This document shows positions 24,937-32,316 of a DNA stretch of 64,000 bases, piece after piece (positions within the stretch are counted from its first letter, which is position 1; every line of letters begins with the position of its first letter). The DNA comes from Rhizobacter sp. AJA081-3 (GTDB lineage: Bacteria; Pseudomonadota; Gammaproteobacteria; Burkholderiales; Burkholderiaceae_C). Position numbers and translations under genes: made by a program. The notes under the pieces are model-generated. The model was not told the origin of the DNA. It ran no database searches and was given only the letters and a program-made list of their open reading frames with translations. The stretch covers positions 2,914,001 through 2,978,000 of the forward strand of contig NZ_CP059067.1 of assembly GCF_017795745.1 (NCBI RefSeq), written 5' to 3'.

Positions 24937-26766
24937 ATGCCCGATTCCCAGACCGTCCGAGTGCCCGCACCCACCCTGGCGGCGCCCGCAGCGCAGCCGT
25001 CCCGCCCGGTGCGCTCGCTGTCGGGCCTGCTGCCTTTCCTGCGGCCCTACCGGGGCCGCATCGCGCTGGCGGTGCTGTTCCTGATCCTCGCCGCGCTGAG
25101 CACGCTGGCCTTTCCGCTGGCGCTGAAGTCGCTGATCGACCAGGGCCTGGTCGCCACCGACCCCGGCGAGCGGGTGATGGCACTCCGCGGTCACTTCTTC
25201 GCGCTGTTCGGCGTGGGCGCGGCGCTGGGCGTGTTCTCGGCGGCGCGCTTCTACATGGTGACCTGGCTGGGTGAGCGCGTCACCGCCGACCTGCGCAACG
25301 CCGTCTATGCGCATGTGCTGAAGCAGAGCCCGGAGTTCTTCGAGACCACGCAGACCGGCGAGGTGCTGTCGCGCCTGACCACCGACACGACGCTGGTGCA
25401 GACGGTGGTGGGCTCCAGCCTGAGCATGGGCCTGCGCAACACGGTGATGGGCATCGGCGCGATGGCCATGCTGATCGTCACCAACCCCTACGTGATGTCG
25501 CAGGTGCTGGGCACGCTGGTGCTGGTGGTGCTGCCCAGCCTGTACCTGGGCCGCCGCGTGCGCAAGCTCAGCCGCGCCAGCCAGGACCGCGTGGCCGACT
25601 CGAGCGCCATCGCCGCCGAGGTGCTCAACGCGATTCCCGTGGTGCAGAGCTATGTGCAGGAGGCGCGCGAGGCGCAGCGCTTCGACGCCGCCACCGAGAG
25701 CGCCTTCGAGACCGCGCGCAAGCGCACCCGGGTTCGCTCCTTCCTCGTCGCCTTCATCATCACCGCCACCTTCGGCGCGCTGCTGTGGGGCCTGTACCAG
25801 GGCACGCAGGCGGTGATCGCCGGGCAAATGAGCGCCGGCCACCTGGCACAGACGGTGGTGTTCGTGACCATCCTGGTCGGCTCGGTGGCGGTGCTGTCCG
25901 AGGTCTATGGCGACCTGCTGCGCGCTGCCGGCGCCACCGAGCGCTTGATGGAGCTGCTGGCCACGAGCTCGTCGATCGCCTCGCCGGCCCAGCCCCGCGC
26001 CCTGCCCGCCACGCAAGGCGGCTCGGCGGTGGCGCTGCGCGACGTGACCTTCCACTACCCGTCACGGCCGAAGCATGCGGCACTCGCCCAGTTCGCGCTC
26101 GACGTGCGCCCCGGCGAGACGGTCGCGCTGGTCGGCCCCAGCGGCGCGGGCAAGAGCACGGTGTTCCAGCTGCTGCTGCGCTTCTACGACGCCGGCGAAG
26201 GACGCATCGAGATCGATGGCGTGCCGGTGCGCGAAACTTCGCTCGAGGCGCTGCGCCAGCGCATCGGCATCGTGCCGCAGGACAGCGTGATCTTCTCGGC
26301 CAACGCGCTGGAGAACATCCGCTACGGCCGGCCCGGCGCCAGCGATGCCGAGGTGATCGCCGCGGCGAAGTCGGCCTTCGCGCACGACTTCATCAGCGCA
26401 CTGCCCGAGGCCTACCAGACCTTTCTCGGCGAGCGCGGCGTGCGCCTGTCGGGCGGGCAGAAGCAGCGCATCAGCATCGCCCGCGCCATCCTGAAGAACC
26501 CGCCGCTGCTGCTGCTCGACGAAGCGACCAGCGCACTCGACGCCGAGAGCGAGCGCATGGTGCAGGCCGCGCTGGAATCCGCGATGAAGGACCGCACCAC
26601 GCTGGTCATCGCCCACCGCCTGGCCACGGTGCAGCGAGCCGACCGCATCATCGTGATGGAGGCCGGGCGCATCGTCGAGAGCGGCACGCATGCGCAGCTC
26701 TCGGAAGCCGGTGGCCTCTACGCGCGGCTGGCCGCGCTGCAATTCGATCAGACGCCGGCCGACTGA
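24937..26766 (+). CDS. MsbA-like ABC exporter (fused permease and ATPase)
   Basis: A 609-aa half-transporter. Six transmembrane helices fill about residues 35-330. The nucleotide-binding domain has Walker A GPSGAGKSTV (about 400), IVPQDSVIFSANALENIRYG, signature RLSGGQKQRISIARAI, Walker B LLLDEATSALD and the H-loop in IAHRLATV. It resembles the bacterial ABCB group that exports lipids or drugs; it would work as a homodimer. Substrate is not predictable. It starts 29 bp after the acetyl-CoA hydrolase gene. Confidence 0.9.
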   Translation: MPDSQTVRVPAPTLAAPAAQPSRPVRSLSGLLPFLRPYRGRIALAVLFLILAALSTLAFPLALKSLIDQGLVATDPGERVMALRGHFFALFGVGAALGVFSAARFYMVTWLGERVTADLRNAVYAHVLKQSPEFFETTQTGEVLSRLTTDTTLVQTVVGSSLSMGLRNTVMGIGAMAMLIVTNPYVMSQVLGTLVLVVLPSLYLGRRVRKLSRASQDRVADSSAIAAEVLNAIPVVQSYVQEAREAQRFDAATESAFETARKRTRVRSFLVAFIITATFGALLWGLYQGTQAVIAGQMSAGHLAQTVVFVTILVGSVAVLSEVYGDLLRAAGATERLMELLATSSSIASPAQPRALPATQGGSAVALRDVTFHYPSRPKHAALAQFALDVRPGETVALVGPSGAGKSTVFQLLLRFYDAGEGRIEIDGVPVRETSLEALRQRIGIVPQDSVIFSANALENIRYGRPGASDAEVIAAAKSAFAHDFISALPEAYQTFLGERGVRLSGGQKQRISIARAILKNPPLLLLDEATSALDAESERMVQAALESAMKDRTTLVIAHRLATVQRADRIIVMEAGRIVESGTHAQLSEAGGLYARLAALQFDQTPAD

Positions 26767-26873
26767 AGCCTGAAACGGGCAGATACCGACAGTTCCCGCC
26801 GCTGGCGAACTTCTCGCCGGGGCCGGGGTCCAACGCTCCTGTGTGCGCGCTGGGCGCCATCGAGGAGAAAAAC

Positions 26874-27530
26874 ATGAACCGTTCCAACATCAAGACCACC
26901 ACCCTTTGCACCCTGGCTGCAGCCGCCTTCCTGGCGGGTTGTGCCGACATGAGCGAACGACAGAAAGGCACGGCCACCGGCGCGGCCATCGGCGCCGTGG
27001 CCGGTGCGGTGCTGAGCTCGGCCACTGGCGGCAAGGCCGGCACCGGCGCCGTGGTCGGCGGCGCGCTCGGCGCCGTGGGCGGCAACCTGTGGTCCAAGCG
27101 CATGGAGGAAAAGCGTGCGGCCATGGAGCAGGCGACCCAAGGCACCGGCATCGACGTGGCGCGCACGCCCGACAACCAGCTGAAGGTGAACGTGCCGAGC
27201 GACTTCTCGTTCGACATCGGCCGCTCTGCCATCAAGCCGCAGATGCGCCCGGTGCTCGACCAGTTCGCGCAGGGCCTGGACCCGAACATGCGCGTGCGCA
27301 TCGTCGGCCACACCGACAGCACCGGCAGCGACGCGATCAACAACCCGCTGTCGGTCGACCGCGCGCAGAGCGTGCGCGACTACCTGGCCGGCCGCGGCGT
27401 GGCCCCCAGCCGTGTCGAGACGCAAGGCCATGGCTCGCGCGAGCCGGTGGCCGACAACGGCAGCGATGCCGGCCGGGCGCAGAACCGCCGCGTGGAGATC
27501 TTCCTGCGCGAGCCGGCGCCGCAAGGCTGA
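26874..27530 (+). CDS. OmpA-family lipoprotein (YiaD-like)
   Basis: A 218-aa outer-membrane lipoprotein. The signal ends in AAFLAGCAD (lipobox). A glycine-zipper stretch follows (GTATGAAIGAVAGAVL and GGALGAVGGNL, about residues 33-75), then a C-terminal OmpA domain with FDIGRSAIKPQM, IVGHTDSTGS and NRRVEIF, which binds peptidoglycan. GAGGAGA sits 7 bp before the ATG. The 107-bp upstream gap probably holds the promoter. Very similar to YiaD/Pal-type envelope proteins. Confidence 0.88.
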   Translation: MNRSNIKTTTLCTLAAAAFLAGCADMSERQKGTATGAAIGAVAGAVLSSATGGKAGTGAVVGGALGAVGGNLWSKRMEEKRAAMEQATQGTGIDVARTPDNQLKVNVPSDFSFDIGRSAIKPQMRPVLDQFAQGLDPNMRVRIVGHTDSTGSDAINNPLSVDRAQSVRDYLAGRGVAPSRVETQGHGSREPVADNGSDAGRAQNRRVEIFLREPAPQG

Positions 27531-27558
27531 GTTCGGGCCGGCATCCTAGAATCCGGGC

Positions 27559-28383
27559 ATGCTGGCCCAGACCCCCACACGCCCGGTTCGATCGCAATAC
27601 GAGGACTTCATGCGGCACGTGCACATGCACGGCGTCGCGAAGTCCGACCGCACCGGCACCGGCACGAAAAGCGTCTTCGGCCACCAGATGCGTTTCGACC
27701 TGCGCGAGGGCTTCCCGCTGGTCACGACGAAGAAGGTGCACCTGAAGTCCATCATCCTGGAACTGTTGTGGTTCCTGCGCGGTGACGGCAACGCGAAATG
27801 GCTGCAGGAACGCGGCGTGACGATCTGGGACGAGTGGGCCAGGCCCGATGGCGATCTCGGCCCGGTCTACGGCGTGCAGTGGCGCAGCTGGCCGACACCC
27901 GACGGCGGACACATCGACCAGATCGCCGAGGTGGTGAAGCAGCTCAGGAGCAACCCCGACTCGCGCCGCATCATCGTCAGCGCCTGGAACGTGGCCGAGC
28001 TGCCGAAGATGGCACTGATGCCCTGCCATGCGTTCTTCCAGTTCTACGTGGCGGAAGGAAGGTTGTCGTGCCAGCTCTACCAGCGCAGCGCCGACATCTT
28101 CCTCGGGGTGCCCTTCAACATCGCGAGCTACGCACTGCTCACCCACATGCTGGCGCAGCAGTGCGACCTGGATGTCGGCGACTTCATCTGGACCGGCGGC
28201 GACTGCCACATCTACGACAACCACGTCGAGCAAGTCGAACTGCAGCTCTCGCGCACGCCGCATCCCTACCCGCTGCTGAACATCAAGCGCCGGCCGGAAT
28301 CGATCTTCGACTACGTGTACGAGGACTTCGAGGTGCTCGAGTATCAGCACCACGCGCCCATCAAGGCGCCGGTCGCTGTGTGA
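27559..28383 (+). CDS. thyA: Thymidylate synthase ThyA
   Basis: A 274-aa folate-dependent thymidylate synthase converting dUMP to dTMP. It has [29 protein letters not shown], the catalytic Cys156 in [33 protein letters not shown], split here as CQLYQRSAD and [11 protein letters not shown], and the ending IKAPVAV. The length is about ten residues above E. coli ThyA because of a short N-terminal extension. It is convergent with the minus-strand endonuclease/phosphatase gene, 15 bp away. Confidence 0.97.
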   Translation: MLAQTPTRPVRSQYEDFMRHVHMHGVAKSDRTGTGTKSVFGHQMRFDLREGFPLVTTKKVHLKSIILELLWFLRGDGNAKWLQERGVTIWDEWARPDGDLGPVYGVQWRSWPTPDGGHIDQIAEVVKQLRSNPDSRRIIVSAWNVAELPKMALMPCHAFFQFYVAEGRLSCQLYQRSADIFLGVPFNIASYALLTHMLAQQCDLDVGDFIWTGGDCHIYDNHVEQVELQLSRTPHPYPLLNIKRRPESIFDYVYEDFEVLEYQHHAPIKAPVAV

Positions 28384-28398
28384 CCCGGATCGCGGGAT

Positions 28399-29424
28399 TC
28401 AATCTCGCTTGAGCCAGAGGTCGGCGATCACCGGGCGGTGCGCCGATGCCTCGGCACCGCCGACGAAGCTGTCCTTCACGCCGATCTGCGGGCTGACCAT
28501 GATGTGGTCGATGCGCAGGAACGAGAAGCGCGTGCGCAGCGAATGCCCGAACGTGTAGCCGTAGCCCTGGCCCGCGCTGGCAAAGCTGTCGCGCAGGCCC
28601 GACTCGCGCAGCGCAGCGATGACCGGCGACGAATCCGGCGCGTTCAGGTCGCCGGCGAGCACCAGCGGGCGAGGCTGGCCGAACAGATCGCGGGCCAGCT
28701 TGTGCGCCTGGATCATGCGCATCTCGAAGTTCTCCTGCCACTCCGCCAATCCGCCGAGCCGCTCGTGACGCGTGGCGTTCAGTCCTTCGCGCGGAGACAG
28801 CAGGTGGGCGGTGACCATGTCGAAGGCCACTCCGTGCGCGGTGATCGTGCAGCGGACGTAGTGGTGGCCTTCACCGGGGAAGGAAATGTCGCCCGACTGG
28901 CAATCCGTCATCGGATGGCGGCTGGCCACGATGTACTGGCCTGAGATGTGGATCTGCCGCGTGCCGAGCGCCGTGCGGAACGCCGGAGGAAGATCCTCGG
29001 GCTTGTTGGCCAGGCCCGCGTCCTGCATCACCAGCACGTCGGGATCGTGCAGTGCCATCTCCCAGGCGATGCGGGCGTAGCCGCCCGGCTTGTCGTCGGC
29101 GAGGTAGGCTTTGATGTTGAAGCTCATCACGCGCAGAGGCGCATGACCTTCTTCGCCCCGATGGAGTTGCAGACCCATGATGCCGGTGATCACCAGGGCC
29201 AGCGCCGCCACCGCGGCGATGCGCCATCGCAGCGGCAGCCAGAACGACAGCAGCACGGCCACGGCGGCAGGCGCCAGGTAAGCGGGGAACGGGATGTAGC
29301 GGGCCAGTTCGATCCACCAGGTGCGCTCGGTGCCGAACTCGAAGGCGAGGAACACCAGCAACACGGCCAGCACGCACAGCGCAACGACGAGTCTGGCGGC
29401 GCGGCGGCGGGTTGGGCGAGTCAC
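28399..29424 (-). CDS. Membrane-anchored endonuclease/exonuclease/phosphatase family protein
   Basis: A 341-aa protein with three N-terminal hydrophobic segments (LVVALCVLAVLLVFLAF, then YLAPAAVAVLLSFWLPL, then IAAVAALALVITGIMGL). A periplasm- or cytoplasm-facing EEP domain follows: MSFNIKAY, DPDVLVMQD, VLAGDLNAPD, and RIDHIMVS with a late AHRPV. The fold covers nucleases, phosphodiesterases and phosphatases; the substrate is not known. GTG at 29422-29424 is chosen. Longer readings run antisense into the tmRNA 3' end, giving a false MRTGVRFPPAPP leader. Confidence 0.82.
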   Translation of the reverse strand: MTRPTRRRAARLVVALCVLAVLLVFLAFEFGTERTWWIELARYIPFPAYLAPAAVAVLLSFWLPLRWRIAAVAALALVITGIMGLQLHRGEEGHAPLRVMSFNIKAYLADDKPGGYARIAWEMALHDPDVLVMQDAGLANKPEDLPPAFRTALGTRQIHISGQYIVASRHPMTDCQSGDISFPGEGHHYVRCTITAHGVAFDMVTAHLLSPREGLNATRHERLGGLAEWQENFEMRMIQAHKLARDLFGQPRPLVLAGDLNAPDSSPVIAALRESGLRDSFASAGQGYGYTFGHSLRTRFSFLRIDHIMVSPQIGVKDSFVGGAEASAHRPVIADLWLKRD

Positions 29425-29452
29425 GTGGACATAAACGGTTTGGGGATGGGCT

Positions 29453-29476
29453 CGGCGCGGCCGCTTGGCCGCGCCG
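29453..29476 (-). terminator. Putative tmRNA terminator hairpin
   Basis: A perfect 10-bp stem with a GCTT loop on the plus strand (AAGC on the minus strand) lies 5 bp beyond the CCA end of tmRNA. There is no T-run after it, so termination efficiency is uncertain. Confidence 0.6.
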
Positions 29477-29481
29477 AAATC

Positions 29482-29852
29482 TGGTGGAGCTGGGGGGAAT
29501 CGAACCCCCGTCCGCAAGCCATCGTCAGGCAGATCTACATGCTTAGCTGGCTGATTTGGTTTTAGAGGTGCCGGCCGCGCAGCAGCACGCTGCCGTCACC
29601 TCGAGTCACTTGATTTAGCCCTGTACCGAGTGACCCGGTGCAGGGCGAGCCAATGTGTATGACCTCGCAGTCCTTGGGTTACCCCTCAGACCCAGCCCAT
29701 CGGCCAACTGTTGCGAGGCTCACCGGTTTTAAGCGGCGAGGGCGTACGAGTTATCGTTCGCAGTTACTTTGTTTCCAGTGGATTTACGAGCGAACTGGTG
29801 CTCGGCATGCCCTGATCCAACTCCGTACCCACGTCGAAGCCAGGTCAGCCCC
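29482..29852 (-). ncRNA. ssrA: tmRNA (transfer-messenger RNA)
   Basis: A 371-nt tmRNA that rescues stalled ribosomes. The 5' end reads GGGGCTGACCTGGCTTCGAC and the 3' end is the T-arm/acceptor with encoded CCA (CCCCCAGCTCCACCA). The tag frame lies at 29729-29761 on the minus strand and reads ANDNSYALAA followed by TAA; the resume codon is GCG. The ALAA ending is the ClpXP/ClpAP degron typical of proteobacteria. The one-piece form and size fit beta-proteobacteria. Confidence 0.96.
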
Positions 29853-29861
29853 AAGCGTCGT

Positions 29862-29890
29862 AGTTTAGGCCAATGCGAGAAGCTTCAAGA
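29862..29890 (-). promoter_or_regulatory. Putative tmRNA promoter
   Basis: TAAACT at 29867-29862 lies 10-15 nt upstream of the tmRNA 5' end, the right place for a -10 box. TCTTGA or TTGAAG near 29890-29883 could be the -35 box. The promoter is embedded in the last codons of gph: the first three bases of the -10 box are the gph TAA stop. Confidence 0.5.
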
Positions 29891-30530
29891 GCTCGATCGG
29901 GCTTTCGATGACGTGATGGGCGCCCCACTCGCCGATGTGCTCGCCCTCGCCCAGGTAGCCCCAGGCGGCCGCGACGGTGAGCATGCCGGCGGCGCGGCCG
30001 GCCTGCACGTCGCGCAGGTCGTCGCCGACGTAGACGCACTCGCCGGCGTCGATGCCGATGCGCCGCGCCGCCTCCAGCAGCGGCGCAGGGTGCGGCTTGG
30101 CATGCGGCGTGGTGTCACCGCACACCAGCGTGGCGGCGTAGTCGATGAGTCCGAGCGCGCGCACCAGCGGCTCGGAGAAGCGCGTGGCCTTGTTGGTCAC
30201 GATGCCCCAGGGCAGCGCCTGGTGGCGCAGCGTGTCGAGCACGGGCTGCATGGCATCGAATACGCGCGTCTCGCGCGTCATGCGCGCTTCGTAGCGCTGC
30301 AGGAACTCGTCGCGCAGCGCCTCGAAATCGGCATCCCCCGGCTGCACCTGCAACGCACGGCCGACCATGCCGCGCGCGCCGGAACCCACCATCGGCCGGA
30401 AATGCGCCAGCGGCAGCACCGGAAGGCCCCGTGCAGCACGCATGTCGTTGCCGGCGCCGGCGAGGTCGGGAGCGCTGTCGATCAGCGTGCCGTCCAGATC
30501 GAACAGCACGGCGCGCACCGGCCTGGTCAT
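29865..30530 (-). CDS. gph: Phosphoglycolate phosphatase, HAD family
   Basis: A 221-aa HAD-IA phosphatase. Motif I is [14 protein letters not shown], motif II lies in [11 protein letters not shown], motif III Lys in [10 protein letters not shown] and motif [15 protein letters not shown]. The TNK and CGDTT blocks and linkage to ubiG fit Gph, which removes 2-phosphoglycolate formed in DNA end repair and oxygenase side reactions. It overlaps ubiG by 4 nt, so the two are coupled, as seen in many Burkholderiales. Confidence 0.9.
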   Translation of the reverse strand: MTRPVRAVLFDLDGTLIDSAPDLAGAGNDMRAARGLPVLPLAHFRPMVGSGARGMVGRALQVQPGDADFEALRDEFLQRYEARMTRETRVFDAMQPVLDTLRHQALPWGIVTNKATRFSEPLVRALGLIDYAATLVCGDTTPHAKPHPAPLLEAARRIGIDAGECVYVGDDLRDVQAGRAAGMLTVAAAWGYLGEGEHIGEWGAHHVIESPIELLKLLALA

Positions 30531-31237
30531 GCGGTCTTCCGGCACGCCGCCAGGTAGTTGACGCTGGTGTCGTTCGACATCCAATAGCGACGCGTCAGCG
30601 GGTTGTACTCGAGGCCGCGCGTGCCGCTCGCATCGAGCCCCGCATCGCGGCACCAGCGCCCGAGCTCGCTCGGGCGGATGAAACGCGCGTACTCGTGCGT
30701 GCCCTTGGGCAGCATCTGCAGCACGTGCTCGGCCCCGACGATGGCGAACAGGAAGGACTTCGGGTTGCGATTGATCGTCGAGAAGAACACCCAGCCCCCC
30801 GGCTTGGCCAGCGTCGCGCAGGCGCGCACGATCGACGAAGGGTCGGGCACGTGCTCGAGCATCTCCATGCAGGTGACGACGTCGAAGGCCGCAGGCGATT
30901 CCTGCGCCAGCGCCTCGGCCGCCACCTCCCGGTAGGCGATCGACGGCGTGCCTGCCTCCATGGCGTGCAGCTGCGCCACCTTCAGCGGCTTGCTGGCCAG
31001 GTCGATGCCGAGCACGTCGGCGCCCCGGCGGGCCATCGAATCGGCCAGGATGCCGCCCCCGCAGCCCACGTCGAGCACCCGCTTGCCGGCCAGCGGCACC
31101 AGGCTGGCGATCCAGTCCAGGCGCAGCGGATTGATCATGTGCAGCGGACGGAACTCGCTCTCGGGATCCCACCAGCGGTGGGCCAGCTCGCTGAACTTGG
31201 CCAGTTCCTGGGGGTCGGCATTGATCGTCGTGTTCAT
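30527..31237 (-). CDS. ubiG: Ubiquinone biosynthesis O-methyltransferase UbiG
   Basis: A 236-aa SAM-dependent methyltransferase making both O-methylations of ubiquinone. It begins [19 protein letters not shown], then [16 protein letters not shown] (motif I), [27 protein letters not shown] and [18 protein letters not shown], all UbiG-specific. It is the first gene of the ubiG-gph pair, 116 bp downstream of ompA and in the same orientation, with a double hairpin in between. Confidence 0.96.
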   Translation of the reverse strand: MNTTINADPQELAKFSELAHRWWDPESEFRPLHMINPLRLDWIASLVPLAGKRVLDVGCGGGILADSMARRGADVLGIDLASKPLKVAQLHAMEAGTPSIAYREVAAEALAQESPAAFDVVTCMEMLEHVPDPSSIVRACATLAKPGGWVFFSTINRNPKSFLFAIVGAEHVLQMLPKGTHEYARFIRPSELGRWCRDAGLDASGTRGLEYNPLTRRYWMSNDTSVNYLAACRKTA

Positions 31238-31282
31238 GGCGTGATCGTAGCGAAGCGCAGAGGCGCAGGCAGGTCCACAAAG

Positions 31283-31335
31283 CAGAAACCCCGCCGAGGC
31301 GGGGTTCCGGAAGAAACCCGCCGAAGCGGGCTTCT
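31283..31335 (-). terminator. Tandem hairpin terminator after ompA
   Basis: Two stem-loops follow the ompA stop. One spans 31317-31330 (CCCGC/GCGGG) and one 31287-31306 (AACCCCGC/GCGGGGTT). On the minus strand the second ends in a short T-rich run. They separate ompA from ubiG-gph. Confidence 0.75.
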
Positions 31336-31353
31336 GTCAGAAGGATCCGAAGA

Positions 31354-32037
31354 TCACTTCTTGGTGCGGGTACCGACGACCTCGATCTCGACGCGGCGGT
31401 TCTTCGCCTTGCCTTCCTTGGTCTTGTTGTCGGCCACGGGCTGCTTCTCGCCCTTGCCTTCGGTGTAGACGCGGTTCTTCTCGACGCCCTTGCTCGTCAG
31501 GTAGTCCTTGACGGAGTCGGCGCGGCGCACCGAGAGCTTCTGGTTGAAGGCGTCGCCGCCGTCGCTGTCGGTGTGGCCGACGGCGATGATGACTTCGAGG
31601 TTGATGCCGCCCATCTTGCTGACCAGATCATCCAGCTTCGCCTTGCCTTCGGGCTTGAGCACGGCCTTGTTGACGTCGAAGAACGCGTCAGCAGCGAAGG
31701 TGACCTTCTCGCTCACCGGGGCAGCCGGGGGAGCCGGGGGAGCCGGCGGGGCGACCGGAGCGGGCGCCGGAGCCGGGGCGGGCGCGGGGGCCGGAGCCGG
31801 GGCGGGTGCGGGCGGCGGAGCGGGCGGGGCCTTCTTCAGCGCGCCATCGCACTCTTCCTTGGCGGTGGCGGGCGTCCAGTTGGTGTCGCGCCAGCAGAGT
31901 TCGTTCGTGCCGTTCTTCCAGACGTTGCCGTTGCTGTCGACCCAGTTGTCGACCGTCGTCTGAGCGAACGCGCCAGAGGCCGAGGCGGCCAGAGCGGCCG
32001 TTGCGAAGAGCGATGCCACCGTGTTCAGTTTCTTCAT
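31354..32037 (-). CDS. ompA: OmpA-family outer membrane protein with Pro/Ala linker
   Basis: A 227-aa exported protein. Signal peptide (MKKLNTVASLFATAALAASA, cleavage after AFAQ), a short Trp/Cys-containing segment (VDNWVDSNGNVWKNGTNELC), then a long alternating Pro-Ala linker (about residues 72-103). The OmpA C-terminal peptidoglycan-binding domain has AADAFFDVNKAVLKPEG, AVGHTDSDGG, KLSVRRADSVKDYL and KNRRVEIEV. There is no beta-barrel of usual size, so it is the short OmpA form common in Burkholderiales beside gyrA. GAGGAGA precedes the ATG, suggesting strong translation. Confidence 0.92.
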   Translation of the reverse strand: MKKLNTVASLFATAALAASASGAFAQTTVDNWVDSNGNVWKNGTNELCWRDTNWTPATAKEECDGALKKAPPAPPPAPAPAPAPAPAPAPAPAPVAPPAPPAPPAAPVSEKVTFAADAFFDVNKAVLKPEGKAKLDDLVSKMGGINLEVIIAVGHTDSDGGDAFNQKLSVRRADSVKDYLTSKGVEKNRVYTEGKGEKQPVADNKTKEGKAKNRRVEIEVVGTRTKK

Positions 32038-32238
32038 GATTCTCCTCTCGAGGGAATTGAGCAGTATTTCTGCAATGACGTCCGACCCGGGTTCGGATAG
32101 TGCTGGTAAACCCCCGTATACCGGGCGCCGACCACCGACGCGAGATTGTGCCATAGCGTTTTTGCCAGACGGGATTTTGGCGCCCACCCCGGCAGTCCTC
32201 GAGAGTGATGTTGCTCTGGTGCTACAAGCCGCGGCACT

Positions 32239-32244
32239 TACAAT
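32239..32244 (+). promoter_or_regulatory. Putative gyrA -10 box
   Basis: TACAAT lies 72 bp upstream of the gyrA ATG in the 279-bp ompA-gyrA divergent region. No good -35 box stands at standard spacing, so the call is tentative. Confidence 0.35.
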
Positions 32245-32316
32245 CGCCTGTTTCGCGTGTCGCCCCGGCGTCACGTTTGTCCTTGCGTCTCCTCGAGCTC
32301 GCGCTCGCACCCCCGC

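Noticed and set aside
29425-29517. N-terminal extension of the EEP-family gene beginning MRTGVRFPPAPP
   Set aside because: These codons lie antisense to the tmRNA 3' end, a frequent annotation artefact; the membrane segment starts after GTG 29424.
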